Below are positions 48,978 through 60,623 of a stretch of 64,000 nt of DNA, piece by piece; position 1 is the first letter of the stretch; each line of letters starts with the position of its first letter. The notes under the pieces are model-generated. The model ran no database searches. It saw only the letters and a list, made by a program, of their open reading frames with translations, and was not told the DNA's origin. The DNA is from Saprolegnia diclina VS20 (lineage: Eukaryota; Oomycota; Saprolegniomycetes; Saprolegniales; Saprolegniaceae), in NCBI RefSeq assembly GCF_000281045.1, contig NW_008246118.1:296127-360126 (forward strand), written 5' to 3'. Position numbers and translations under genes: made by a program.

Positions 48978-49430
48978 ATGCTTCGCCTCCGGCTTCCACG
49001 TACAGTCGGCGCCGCCACCCGGCGCCTGCGCTTCTCGACCAAGGCGCAAGCCTTGAGCGACGACGAGTGGAAGGCGAAGCTGACGCCGTGGGAATACCGC
49101 GTCTTGCGCCAGAAGGGCACGGAGCCGTCGGGCAGCGGGCCCTTGAACAAGCACTTTGAGAAAGGAACGTACGTGTGCGCCGGCTGCCACACGCCCTTGT
49201 ATGCGTCCACGCACAAGTTTGACTCAGGCTGCGGTTGGCCTGCGTTCTACGATGCGCTACCCAGTGCCATCGTGTGGGTCCCCGACAGCGACGGCCAGCG
49301 AACCGAGATCGTCTGCGCCAAGTGCCACGGCCACATGGGCCATGTCTTTGAGAACGAAGGCTTCCCGACGCCGACGAACCACCGCCATTGCGTCAACAGC
49401 ATCTCGATCAAGTTCAAGGCGGACAAGTGA
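48978..49430 (+). CDS. MSRB: Peptide-methionine (R)-S-oxide reductase MsrB
   Basis: Single exon, 150 residues. It reduces methionine-R-sulfoxide in proteins. The first about 25 residues (MLRLRLPRTVGAATRRLRF) are Arg/Leu-rich without acidic residues, which predicts mitochondrial import. The MsrB fold follows: WEYRVLRQKGTE, zinc ligands in YVCAGC and IVCAKC, SGCGWPAFYD, GHMGHVF, and catalytic RHCVNSISIKF with the active-site Cys. Confidence 0.95.
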   Translation: MLRLRLPRTVGAATRRLRFSTKAQALSDDEWKAKLTPWEYRVLRQKGTEPSGSGPLNKHFEKGTYVCAGCHTPLYASTHKFDSGCGWPAFYDALPSAIVWVPDSDGQRTEIVCAKCHGHMGHVFENEGFPTPTNHRHCVNSISIKFKADK

Positions 49431-49545
49431 CGCGGCGACTCCCAAGTGCGCTACGACGACTACCAACAGCTGTTGCATTTTCAGCATGATTCTTTAATCG
49501 CATTCGCAGCGTTGGAGAATATTGTCAGACTCTAAATTTAGACGC

Positions 49546-51387
49546 ATGAGCCTCGACGAGGACGGCTGCGGCATCCTGCGGTACGCGGTTCACCTTGCAC
49601 GGCGCCTCTATGAACGCTGTGGCAGGTATGGATCCGGCTCGGTCCTCGCCGTCATTAGCCGTGTGGACGGAGCCAAGTACGGTCAGTTTTACGACGGTGG
49701 GTCAGACAGTGTTTTGCGCCCAAGTCTACTGGTCGTGGGTAGATACGCGGCTGGACGGGCAGCCGACGCAGCTCCTCGTGGGCTTTAGCTTTGGCGGCAA
49801 CGGCTTCGCCAACTACCGCACGGGTCAGCAGCGCTTTGTCGCCACCAACGCCGACGTCCTTGTCGCAGGTGAAGACGGCGAAATACTTCAGGTACTGATG
49901 CGCGTCTTATTTCCGACCGAGTGACCAGCGTTGTAGCACTACCGCTGGGATCCCACCTCGGTGACGGCGCTGCTACCTCATTCCATTGATCTGCAGCTCA
50001 ACTCGGTCATGACGCTCAAGTGCTCCAGCCAAGCAGCAATACAGCTCACAGTCAAGCACCACAGCCTTCTCGTACGCACCCTCTGATACGAAGGTCTGCT
50101 GACAATAGCAGGTGTTTGAGCTCGGACGACCCGTGCGCGCGTCGTACCTCAACAAGGTGCACCATGGATCTGTGCATCATCGCTGCAACCATCCACGTTC
50201 AGATTCAGCGCCGGCGGGTCGACGGGACCCTCGAGCTGGCAATACCGCGGCCGACGCTTGTCGATCGCCAAGATCGCCAGGTTGCCACTTCGAGACACCA
50301 TTGTCCCTTGATCGAGCACGTCGCGTGTAGAGTGAGACGCCGACAAAGAAAGCCCAGCGCTACAACTGGCATCTGCCGCGCGTCTCGGCGAGTGGCCGCG
50401 AAGTCGACAAGGTGAGCGTCCAGTCGCACCTCCAGCCACTTGTCGAGACCAACAAGTCGCTCGTGCTGCGTCTCAAATCGTACTCGCTCGTATTCGAATC
50501 CCGTTGGACGGTCCGACGTAGCTACTCGACGGCAATCGGCCAAAACGTGCACGATCAAGTTGAGGCCCAGCGCAGCATTCCTTGCCACAGTTTCTTCTCG
50601 CCGATCAAGCGCCAGCACAGCTACATCCCGTCGGCCAAGGTGGTTCGCTTTCGATTGGCGCCCGTCGGATAAATTCTGTGGATAGATCGCCAAGCCCAAG
50701 GGGATCGTCAAGACCCTCCCGCGCCTCCACCCCCGGTTTTTGGACCACATGGTCGCGCGCATGAAGAGCAACCAGGTACAAAGCCCCACCTTTGAACGTT
50801 CCACCACATGCAACAGCTCCTCGTTGTTGTCTGCTCCAATCTCTCGACGTCCGACTGCGTCCAAGCCGAGCGCATGCTGGCGACGATCGAGGTCGAGTGG
50901 GCGACCGACGACGCTGCGTACGATGCCTTCGATCGATGACCCAAGAGGCAACGTGTTGTAGGCGGCCACTTGACGACGACACGCCGCCCCGCGAGCACAA
51001 CCACGGGGCGTACGAAGACCCGGCGCCGGACCGCGCGCTCAGCGCCAAGCGCATCGTGCTTGTCGACTGCTCCACTTCGACGCTTCTGAGCACGTACGTC
51101 GTCGTCTTCGTAGCTAGCAATGGGCTAATCAACTGCGTGCAGGCGGCACAACTTCCGCGTCTACCCCATGTTCCTCATGTACTATGGAGGTCAGCTCGGG
51201 TTCTGCGCCAACACATTCAACGGCTTTGGCCGATCCGCAAAGGACTTTGTCGCGCAGGTATTTGCAATCTCTTGGGCAGTGAAGTGAGCGCTGGCATTAG
51301 GTCAAGACGACGATCCGCAACTGTCAGCGCAACCAGTTCCTCCCAACAAATTTCCGGTTTCCGTCCATGGACGATCTCATCATATAG
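49546..51387 (+). CDS. FAM194/C3orf20-like protein (tentative)
   Basis: Twelve short exons: 49546-49580, 49626-49681, 49725-49891, 49937-50071, 50112-50156, 50203-50280, 50331-50639, 50686-50775, 50817-50917, 50962-51093, 51143-51257, 51301-51387; 449 residues. The N-terminal half has a YGSGSVLAVIS start, VGFSFGGNGF, then GEDGEILQHYRWD, resembling the FAM194 beta-rich domain of ERICH6 and C3orf20. The C-terminal RHNFRVYPMFLMYYGG followed by FNGFGRSAKDF and QFLPTNFRF resembles the C3orf20 tail from memory. The function is unknown. Exon 1 was chosen for its extreme G/C third positions; an alternative start at 49610 or 49628 in another frame cannot be excluded, and the intron 49682-49724 is less certain than the rest. 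Confidence 0.6.
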
Positions 51388-51418
51388 TTTGCTATCCAAG
51401 ACTTAGTGGTTTCTTATC

Positions 51419-54234
51419 TTATTGCGCAGTGTACGATGAGAGCACGGACGAGAGGATGGCTTGGACGTCCGCGGTCGAGCTGTTCTTGCCGGCCTTCGAG
51501 GACTTGGTCGTTTTGGACTTGCCGAGCTCGCCGAGGACGGCGTCGTTGAGTTGGGTCTTTTGCTCGGCGATGTTGTGGATGGCTTGGTCGACCGTGTCAC
51601 CAGCGACGAGCTTGTAGATTGTGACGGGCTTGGTCTGCCCGATGCGGTGGCAGCGGTCGCAGGCCTGCGCGTCGATCGTCGGGTTGAAGTCCAGGTCGTG
51701 CAGAATCACCGTGTCCGCCGCCGTGAGGTTGATGCCGAGACCGCCCGCGCGCGTCGAGAGAAGGAAGACAAAAATCGACGTGTCTTCGTTGAACTGATCG
51801 ATGAGCGCTTGCCGATCCGAGACCGACGTCGAGCCGTCGAGCCGGAGAAACTTGTAGCCCAAGTACTCCATGAGCACCTCCATGAGATCGAGCAGCTTGG
51901 TCCACTGTGAAAAAATAAGGACGCGGTGCCCGTCCGTCTGCAGAGTCGGCAGAAGCGACCTCAAAAAGTCAAACTTGACCGACTGGAGGATCACGTCGGC
52001 CGGCAGCTGGAGCGCTCGAAGCTCCGAACTAATGTCCCCGTACTGCACGCACAACTCGTGCAGCTCAAAGTCCGAGTACGACTCGATCTCCTTGTCGACC
52101 ATCGCGCGTGTGCACTGGTCCCCAAAGGCGCCGAGCTTGTAGAGGTGCGCACCGAGCGTTTTCATCTTGACGTCGCAGCGAAAGTGGTGTCGCAGCATGA
52201 TCGAGTGGTTGGCCGCCTTGCGCAGCTGCGTAAAGATCGCCGTGTCCGACTGCCCCGCAAAGATGTTGCTGTCGAGGTTGAGGAGGTCGCGCATCTCCCG
52301 GGTGACGCCCGTCGGAGTCTTCTTCGTCTTGCGCGCCGCCTCCTTGTCCTTAGCAGCGCGCTTCGTCGCGACGGCCGCGGCCACGAGGGCGTCGTAGATC
52401 GTCCGCTGCTCGTTCGGGAGCGTTAGGATGCTCGTTTGTTCGGCTTTCGGCACCATCTGCGTGAGCACGTACTTCTTCATGCGGCGCAGAATGAAAGGCG
52501 CGAGAATGCGGCGGATCTTGGCGCACGTCGTGCTCTGCTGGTCGCCCGCAAAGAAGTCCATCATCTGCTCGGAGCCGTGGTTGAAGATCTTGGGCATGAG
52601 GAAACTGAGGAGCGAGAGCAGCTCGCTGAGGTTGTTCTGGATCGGCGTCCCCGACAACACGAGGCGGTGGCGCGCCCGGACAGCCGCGATGCGCTTGAAG
52701 CGCGACGTGTTGGCGTTCTTGATCGAGTGGCCCTCGTCCAGCACAACATACCCGAAATGGAACTTGCGGAAGAAGGACCGGTCGTCCGCGCACGCGTCGC
52801 GCTCAAAGTACGAGTACGTGGTGAGGAGCACGTCAAACTCGGTTCGTGCATGTTGCATCGCGATACGGTCTTCCTTGTCGCCATAGTAGGTGAGGATGCG
52901 CAGCTTGGGCGCAAACCGCGCAAACTCGCGGACCCAGTTGCTCAAGGTCGACGCCGGCACGATCACAAAGTGGGGCGAGCTTTGTTTGCTGCAGAGGAGC
53001 GCAAGGAACGAGATCGTCTGCACCGTCTTCCCGAGACCCATCTCGTCCGCCAAGACGGCCGACATCTTGTGCTGGTACAGCAGGTACAGCCAGTTGACCC
53101 CGACAATCTGGTACGGCTTCAAGACGAGCGTCGGACTCAGCCCCGGAATGTCCGCCGTGCGCACAAACTGCTTGTCGTCGTCGACCGCCACGAGCGCGGT
53201 TTCTTCGTCGTTGGCGGCTTCGGGTGCGGACGACCACTGCGACACCGACGTCCTCAGCGTCTCTGCCAGCGCTTCGCACGTCTTCAAGATGGCGCCGACT
53301 TCGTCCTTCTGGGACTGCTTCGTCGACGGCCGCCGACCGTGGTCGGTTTCGTCGAGGCCATCCGATTCGCCTGACGCATCGTCTTCATCTTCCTCTTCTT
53401 CCTCTTCCGACGACGCGACTCGTTTGCGCGGTTTCCGCGTCTTGGCCACGGGCTTCTTGAACGTCTCGAGCTTCTTCGCCGTCCACTGGTCCGTCGCGTC
53501 CTTCCGTTTTCGCGGCGCCGTGATCCATCCATTGCTGTCCCCGCTCGTGTCGCCGGGCGTAAAGGTCGACCGCCCGTACTTGGCCATCCACGAGGTTTCT
53601 GGTACCGTTGGCTTCGCTTTGACCTCGATCACGTACACATCGTCATCGTCATCGTCGTCAATGGACTCGACGCCATCCTCGTCCAGGGTCGCTTTCGGCG
53701 ACGACTCTTCGGTTGTACTGTCTTCCGGCGCAGCCTCCTCGTCGTCCGTGTCGACGATCACCGTGTTGCGGCGCGTAGTCTTCTTGGGCGCGACGTCGCG
53801 GTCGCTATCGCTGCTTTCGCTGTCTTCGAGCACTGTGCGACGGACTTTAGCCGGTGGCTCGACCTTGGCCGGCGCCGGGCGCTTCTTCGTGAGGTCCACG
53901 GTGGTGCAAGCCTCGAGCGACGACGGCGCGTCAACGACAACGTACTTCTGGAGCGACCCGTTGGCGTTGAACGCGTCCTTGATGCCAAGGACTGCAGCGT
54001 TGCCCGTCTTGAGCACGAGCTGGCTGGCATTCACTTTGTTGATGAGGAGCGACGCCTTGCCGCGGCAGCGCAGGCGGATCGTGCCATCCTTGAGGAGGCA
54101 AACGGTACCCCCGCCTCCACATACAGGGATCTACCTCGCAGCGTGAGCCTTCATCTTCGCGTTGGGTCGTCGCGTACCTCCTTGGCGGTCAAGGTCACGA
54201 CCTTGCCGCCCATAACCTCCTTGATCGCGGCCAT
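51419..54234 (-). CDS. SMARCAD1/Fun30-like SNF2 chromatin-remodelling ATPase
   Basis: Exons 54234-54178 and 54130-51419; 922 residues. The N-terminal about 320 residues are a small folded start (MAAIKEVMGGKVVTLTAKE) then an acidic/basic disordered region with nuclear localisation-like KKRPAP and RKPRKR. The SNF2 N-lobe has LADEMGLGKT near residue 376, LTTYSYFER, VLDEGHSIKN near 482 and LVLSGTPIQNN. The C-lobe has RVLIFSQWT, LRLDGSTSVSDRQ, STRAGGLGINL and DRCHRIGQTKPV near 846. DEGH in place of DEAH is typical of the Fun30/SMARCAD1/ETL1 group, which handles heterochromatin maintenance and DNA-end resection. No CUE domain is recognised. Confidence 0.9.
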
Positions 54235-54622
54235 TTGGGCTGTGATGGATTCCCGCCAACCCCACCTTATTAATACCCGCGAGTTATTTTGGTGGAATTG
54301 GGGATGCTATATTGGTTGTTTGTATTCTGAATTGATAAGTATTAAAATACGTAGTTCGAAGCCAAAACCAAATTTCGAAGATCCTCTAGCGTTGGCGTCG
54401 GCGTTGGCCTCCATCACCGTCGTATCTTGTGTCGATTCATGGTCTTTCCCACGCCGATACCCCCTGAAACCCTCTGCGAGACATCTTCTGCTTTGCCCTC
54501 TAATTCATATTGCTGGAGGGTATTTCGTTCTCATCGTTTGGCGGCCGCTAGATAAAATAACACTATATTTCGAATGTAGAATAGTGTACAAATTAGCTTG
54601 GATCTCGGCGACGGCTGCAACG
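54235..54622. promoter_or_regulatory. Divergent A/T-rich promoter region
   Basis: 388 bp between the SNF2 and katanin genes. ATTGG occurs at 54297-54301 and 54311-54315, about 63-81 bp before the SNF2 start (CCAAT on its strand). The interval is A/T-rich, with no gene seen. Confidence 0.45.
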
Positions 54623-56757
54623 ATGTTCAAGCACTGTACGTGGCTGCTGCCTGGATGGAGCTCTCATGGCACGTAGCCCACTTTATGGGCCACTCGAGCA
54701 ACGTCAACTGCTTCCGCTTCGGGCGCAAGTCCGTACGTGGCAGCCTCTCTTCGGGCGGGTAGCTCACGACCGCGTAGGGACAAGTGGCGGTCAGTGGCGG
54801 CGACGACACGAATGTAAACGTCTGGCGCATCCGCGAGAGCGAGACCAAGAACATCATGGTACTGTCGTGCGAAGGCGAACTGTTGCTCATGTCGTGCTCG
54901 TGGGCCAGAGCCTTGCTGGCCATTCGAGCCCTGTCGAGTGTGTGACCTTTGATCCGGCCGAGAAGCGCGTCGTCGCCGGGTCGACGTCGGGCGCCATCAA
55001 GGCCTACGACATGGAGTCCGCCAAGGTGTTTCGATCGCTCAAGGGCCACATGTCTTCGTGCACAAGCATCGACTACCATCTCTACGGCGACTACGTGGCA
55101 TCCGGCGCGCTCGACACCAACGTCAAGGTCGGGCGCAACATACCTTGTCCCTTGCCATCATCGAGATGCGTAGATCTGGGATCTCAAAACAAAAAACTGT
55201 GTCCAGACGTTCAAGGGCCACGCAAGTGATATCACATGCGTGAGCTTCACGCCCGACGGCCGCTGGCTCACGTCCGGCAGCGCCGACGGGACTCTCAAGA
55301 TCTGGGACCTCACAGCTGGGAAGCTTCTTCGCGAGTTCACGGACCACGGCGGCGCCATCACGTGCCTCGAATTCAACCCCGAGGAGTACATCCTCGTGTC
55401 AGCGTCGCAGGATAGGACGATGCGGTTCTGGGACCTCCAATCCTTCGAGCTCCTTGGGGTCACGCCAACCGACACGACGCCGGTGGCCGCGATCGCACAC
55501 ACGATCAGCGAGCCGTACAGCGGCAAGTATGCCCTCTGCGTGTCCCAGGACATGGTCAAGGTTTGGTCCTATGACGCGTCAGTGACGGTACGACGTCCCT
55601 TCTCCGTATGCCGTCATGGCGCGTCGCTAGTGCCACGATACGTTGCTGTGGAACAACGCGCGCCAAGGCGTGACCGAGACCCTCGGCGACACCCTCGTGA
55701 CCGACAACCTCCAGCTTTTTGGCGGCTCGTTCGCGAACGCCTTCATCTCGGTCTGGCGTGTCGACCTCAACACGCTTCAGCCCTTCGCCCCGCCGAAGAA
55801 GACGCCGCGACCTATCACGCCTGCCGCCATATTTCGCCCTGTTACACCCAAAGTCCTCCAGCCGCCCCGGTCGGCGCCGTCGCAACAACCAGCGTTGCAG
55901 CAGCCGCCGGCGACACCTCCGCAGCCGCCCCGTAGTGTACACCAACGCCCCCCTCCGACTCCAGAGCCCTCCCCTCCAGCGTCGACAGAAAGTACGCCTC
56001 TTGCGTAGCTGTCGTGCTAACGCAACTCCATAGGCGCATCGACCGAGATGGGCGTGGACACGATCAAGCGATTCGCTGAGCCTCCTGTCTGCACCTGTTT
56101 GCTGCAGCATCTCACGTGCTCGTATGAGTAGGAAGCCTTTAGCTCCGACTACGTCAACGAGCTCAAGGTCGGGATGGAGCTCTCGCTTCGAACGTTCAAG
56201 AGCCGGCAAAAGGCCCTGGAGCAGTTTATGACGTATCACTGGGACAAGGGCGACGTCCACGGTACCTCTCCTAGCACGATTCAACGCGCTCATGCACGTA
56301 CGAGGTGGCTTTCGCTTCATTAGCCAGCTCCCGACGGGGACTCGGGAAGCCCTCGCGGTCGATATTCTCGGCAACGTCGAGCTCGCGACCATCGGGCTCG
56401 ACCTGGAGGCATGTGTCTTGCTGCTTCCGCTCGCGCTCGAGCTTGTGAGCGGTTTTCCCCCGTACGCTGCCGTCGGTGTCGCCGTCGCCAAGGTCCTCGT
56501 CACGGCCTTTGGTCCTCTGGTCAAGGACAACAAGGAAGCGCGCCGGAGCAACCGCGAAGTCAACTTTGCCGGCGAAGAACGGTACGACCGACTGCTGTCG
56601 CTGTGGGAACGAGCTACTCTCTAGGGCCGCGCGCTGCGACGCTTGCCACGGCTTCTTCATCGAGCTCCAGAACAAGCTGCCGAACGTCGCGACGACGGAC
56701 CCGCGGGCCCTCGCAGAGCTCAAGAGCATTTTAGGCGAATATGGATGGGGACGATAG
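54623..56757 (+). CDS. KATNB1: Katanin p80 WD40-containing subunit B1
   Basis: Ten exons: 54623-54635, 54677-54732, 54778-54858, 54909-55127, 55174-55587, 55631-55991, 56034-56086, 56132-56261, 56305-56581, 56625-56757; 578 residues. A WD40 propeller covers about residues 5-300 (GHSSNVNCFRF, GGDDTNVNVW, GHSSPVECV, SGALDTNVKIWD, GSADGTLKIWD, SQDRTMRFWD). A proline-rich linker follows, then a con80 domain from about 400 (SLRTFKSRQKAL, HWDKGDVHGG, LAVDILG, GEERAARCDACHGFF). The p80 subunit binds the p60 AAA severing enzyme and targets it to microtubules and basal bodies. The 56304 acceptor ends CGAG rather than TAG; it gives a 43-nt intron and the best con80 alignment. Confidence 0.92.
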
Positions 56758-56773
56758 AGCTCGTCGTTGGAGA

Positions 56774-57460
56774 TTAGACTTTCATAATCGAACGCTGCTC
56801 CAGGTGCAAGATGTAGTCGGCGAGGTGGTGCAACTGGCCGAGCTCGATCGCGTTCTCGCCAGACGGGCTCGCGAGCGCCGTGGGCAGCACGCAGTCGTTC
56901 TCGATACGCCATCCGTGTTGCGCGCAGACTAGCCAAAGAAGCTATGAGAGGCAAGGAGAGGTGCGGTACGTACAGGCCAGTGTAGCGTCGCGAGAGAGCC
57001 CGAGGGCTTGCGCGGTGCTGTCGATGGAAAGCACAGAGTACGCCTGCGCAATCAAGGCCGCCGTCGAGAGCTGGATCGACTGCTTGAGAACCGCAACCAC
57101 CGGCGCCACTGCCGAGTCCGTCGTACTTGCCTCCAAGGCCGCAGCGGCCGCGTGCGCCTGGACAATGTCGCGCGCCCACAGCGCTCGTCCGACGGCCCAA
57201 ATCTGCTGCAGCTCGTCCGCACCCTTTAGCGGCAAGCGCTTCCACAGGTGGCGGGCTTCGTCTAGGCGCCGAAGGGCGAGCAGGGCCGCGAGGAACTGCG
57301 CGTAGTGCGACGCGGCCATGGGCTCGACGCCCGAGCTCAGGGTCTGGAGCTCCAGCTCTTCGCAGACGTGGACAAGCTCGGGGAGGTGGCGGGGCAGGTC
57401 GGTGGCCGCGCAGATTGCGGCGATGCGCGCCTGCAGCGACGAGAGCAAGGTTGCGTCCAT
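56774..57460 (-). CDS. CSN8: COP9 signalosome subunit 8
   Basis: Exons 57460-56974 and 56928-56774; 213 residues, as expected for CSN8. The fold is all-helical PCI type: FLAALLALRRLDEARHLWKRLP, then WAVGRALWARD, and a C-terminal winged-helix region with LGQLHHLADYILHLEQ. The COP9 signalosome removes NEDD8 from cullins, and CSN8 is its smallest PCI subunit. The stop codon lies only 16 bp from that of the convergent katanin p80 gene. Confidence 0.82.
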
Positions 57461-57563
57461 CTTCGTTGGGCGTCACAGATAATTCACTGTCCTCTTGTTT
57501 GTATGCTCATACAAAAACAAGGTGCGACAAAAAGATTTTGAGTTTGAGTTTGAAAATGTGGGC

Positions 57564-59540
57564 CTACTCGGCGCACGTCTCGCGGAAGCGCTGCATCTCG
57601 CGCTCGTTGGCCTCGACCTGAGGCCGCGCTTCCCGCCGCCACTGCCATGACGAGATGATGAGACACGGGCCATGAGGCCATGGGACTTACCTGCTCAATG
57701 TCGTCAAAGGTGTAGAGCTTGGGCGTCGGGGCGACAACCGGCGTTGCGCCCTTGTCGAGGAACCGCGTGACCTTGGCGACGAGCTGGTCCAAGGGCCCAT
57801 TGGGCGCCTTGCGCTCATTCTGCATGAACGCGTGCACAAACTAGAAAGCCCATGTCAGGAGCCTCGCTCGTCGTCGTCCTACCTCGGCAAAGGCGTCGGC
57901 GTCGTGCAGCTCGGTTCCAAGCTCCCGCACGCGCTGGAAGAGCTCTGCGTGCGACGCGACGCCCATGATGTCTTGCTCGCCGAGCTGCAGGATGCAGAGC
58001 GCGGCGTCAAAGACGACCTCTTGCCCGTAGAAGAAGAGGAGGTCCCAGACACGCAGCGCTGTCTCGAGGGGCAGCGTGCAGAGGAAGACGCAGAGGAACC
58101 ACTGAAGCGAGACGAGCTCAATGTCGATGCCGTGGGTCTCGAGCATCGCGCTGAGCGCCGGTGCTTGGAGCGTCACGAGGCGCTTGAAGACGATCTGGTC
58201 GACTTGGGCGCCGACCATGCTCCGCCTAATGCGACTTCAAGTTATCATACGCTTGCGATATATCGGCATACGAGTAGTTTTCCCAGGGCAAAAACTTCTC
58301 GAGGAGTACAGCGAGGAGCCAGAACGCGTCTTCTTCGGGCAGGAAGAGTACGAGGATGCCGACGATGAAGTTCATGGACTGGCAGTACCCGATCTCGCGC
58401 CGGTGCATCGCGTACGCCAAGAGCACGTTCGTGAGCTCGACCTTGCCGCGCTCGGCCTACGCCACACGCCTGAGCGCGACGTTGATCTCACTTGTGAACC
58501 TGGAAGAACGTGTGCTCGGGGTACGTGCGACCCACGTCCTTCTCAATGTCATCGACCGTCTAAAGCAGCACCATGCGTTCGACCAACTCAGATCGGAGCA
58601 CGTACGCTGCCTCGGTGGTCTTCGCGGTGGAGAAGACCTACTCAACACTGAGACAGACGCTCGTACGCTGAGACTACTTTGGTAGTAGTCGTGCGGGAAG
58701 CGGGCTTTGTACGCCGCGACGTTCGCCAGCAAGAGCCACATGGCAGGGCGATACGCCGACGGAATACCGCCGACAACGAGCGGCTAGGTCATTTTCTGTT
58801 AGCGGATCGTGCGAGGTGTCGTGGAGAGACTTGGAGGAGCTGGCGGACGTGCATGCTTTCGTCCTCGGAGCTCTCGTGCAGCAAGACCTGGAGGCCATCG
58901 AAGCCTCCGTTTTCCTGCAGCAGTTCCAACCACTGCCTCTCGTGTCGATATCGCTACATGCTCGTTCTCAATCAATATGTTTGGGTGAGGAAGAGCCCAC
59001 CGCGGGCTTCTGGCGTTGGTGGCGCAACTGCTGGCGGTGCTTTAGAATGTACTTGTCGTCCTTTGCAAAGCCATACTCGTCACTAGACGCAAATGAGTTA
59101 CACAGCGCCAAGAGAAGCGTGTACCGATTCACGAGCTCCTGCGCTGGATCGTGCCGGAACCGGTCGAGTGAGAGCACACTCGGGTCAAGGAAACGCAGGA
59201 CGCGCGGGTGCGCCGCGCTGCGAATCGACGCCATCACCTACCGCAGCTGTGAGCACCGGTGCGCATTTCGCTCGCGCACATCAGGAAACGAGTCGGTGGT
59301 GACGTCAACGCCGTTGACAGCGACGAGCACATGGCCCGTCTGGATCGCATGCGCTTGGATCGCGTGGTTTTCGCTCTGGAGAAGACGGCTCGCCTGGCTG
59401 CCGCGCACGAGGCCCTTCACGAGCGCGTGGTGGCCGTAGAAGCCCGTCTCGAACTGGATGCCAAGCGGTCCGGGCGCAAACTCGACGTCGTAGAGGGCGA
59501 CGGCGTCGTCCTCGTACTGCTTGCGCTTGACCTGAGCCAT
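57564..59540 (-). CDS. PDZ-TBC Rab GTPase-activating protein
   Basis: Ten exons: 59540-59280, 59237-59001, 58953-58831, 58783-58678, 58637-58606, 58559-58500, 58456-58272, 58225-57883, 57840-57691, 57617-57564; 516 residues. Residues about 15-105 form a PDZ domain (carboxylate loop PLGIQF, GHVLVAVNGVDV, IRSAAHPRVLRFLD). The TBC domain (about 190-430) has GIPSAYRPAMW, the arginine finger motif IEKDVGRTYPEH, the glutamine finger region IGYCQSMNF, and ALRVWDLLFFYG. Both fingers are intact, so GAP activity is expected. The PDZ suggests docking to a C-terminal peptide partner. The last intron (57618-57690) is 73 nt, longer than most. Confidence 0.85.
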
Positions 59541-59574
59541 GTCGCAGTGCCGGGTACGTCACGCTGGCGATGCC

Positions 59575-59604
59575 ATTGGATGAAATGCATGCATTTCAGC
59601 CAAT
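59575..59604. promoter_or_regulatory. 30-bp palindrome carrying an inverted CCAAT pair
   Basis: The left arm ATTGGATGAAATGCA (59575-59589) and right arm TGCATTTCAGCCAAT (59590-59604) are reverse complements except for one base per arm. The element lies in the 226-bp divergent spacer, 35 bp from the PDZ-TBC start and 163 bp from the SR-protein start. Confidence 0.75.
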
Positions 59605-59766
59605 CCGTAAGCGCTAAGCTTATATGGGATTCCCCAGTCATACAAATTCGAAGCTTGATAGAAACACAAACAATTAAAGCTAGCTTGATGTTTGTATGCA
59701 TGAGTGTGGCATTTAAAAAAAGAAAGATCCACGCAAGGTGAGGCGGACATTTGCAGTTTTGAGCCC

Positions 59767-60560
59767 ATGTCCTCAGACCGTCGATCGCGGACGCAGTCGC
59801 GCGAGCGCAGCGATGTGCCCAACACGAACGTTGGCAACAACCTCTACATCGCCAACCTCCCCATCAAGGTCCTCATACCCCCAGCATACACCCTCGCGAA
59901 CCCCCTGTCGCTAGATGAACCAAGAAGAAATCAACGCGCTCTTCTCCAAGTACGGCCGGCTCTCGCGCGTGGACCTCATCTCGGACCCCGTGACGCACGA
60001 GTCGCGGTACACCCCTCTCATACTGTACTTAGCGCCTCATAGTCATGCGATAGCGGGTTCGCCTTTGTCACGTTTGAAGACAAGCGTGACGCCGACGATG
60101 CGATCGCGGGCCTGCACGAGTACGAACAACGCATCAGCGCAACTTTCGAATCGAGAATGGTTCAATAAGCTCTTGTATCGTACAGAACGGAGATCATGGG
60201 CCGCCGCATCCGCGTTGAAGCTGCCAAGCGCGCGCGTGGCCACCCCAAGACCCCCGGCCAATGTACGTGTTGCAGTATTGACGTGCCAACTCAAAAATCG
60301 GAATTGTAGACCTTGGCCCGCCGGGCGCGAGCTCGCGTCCGCGCTACAACGAACCCCGTGGTCGCAGCGGTGATCGTCGCCGTAGCCGCTCGCCGTACCG
60401 CCGGCGTGAACGTTCGCGCTCGCGCGGTCGTGACCGTGACCGCTCGCGTGATCGCCGTCGCTCGCGCTCGCCCGTCCGGAAGGAGCGCTCTCGCTCGCGC
60501 GACCGCCGCGGCAGCTCCCGTGACCGCCGTGGCAGCTCGCGCGATCGCCGCCGCGATTAG
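59767..60560 (+). CDS. TRA2-like SR splicing factor
   Basis: Exons 59767-59868, 59915-60006, 60054-60119, 60186-60262 and 60310-60560; 195 residues. One RRM (about residues 22-105) with RNP2 LYIANL and RNP1 RGFAFVTF, then KRARGHPKTPGQYLGPP, which resembles the linker of transformer-2. The C-terminal about 75 residues are RS-rich (RRRSRSP, RSRSRGRDRDRSRDRRRS). A short Ser/Arg patch also precedes the RRM. Such proteins bind exonic enhancers and recruit the spliceosome through the phosphorylated RS domain. The third intron (60120-60185) is 66 nt, longer than average. An SRSF-type assignment is the alternative. Confidence 0.88.
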
Positions 60561-60623
60561 ATATTCCGGTCCGTATGTATGTATCTCATTTCTTAATCTC
60601 CATTAAGGAAGCGGAAGGCCGAC

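Noticed and set aside
49595-49924. Alternative frame with a start near 49610 or 49628 for the FAM194-like gene
   Set aside because: Its codons have weaker G/C third positions than the 49546 exon, and it loses the YGSGSVLAVIS block; kept only as an alternative.
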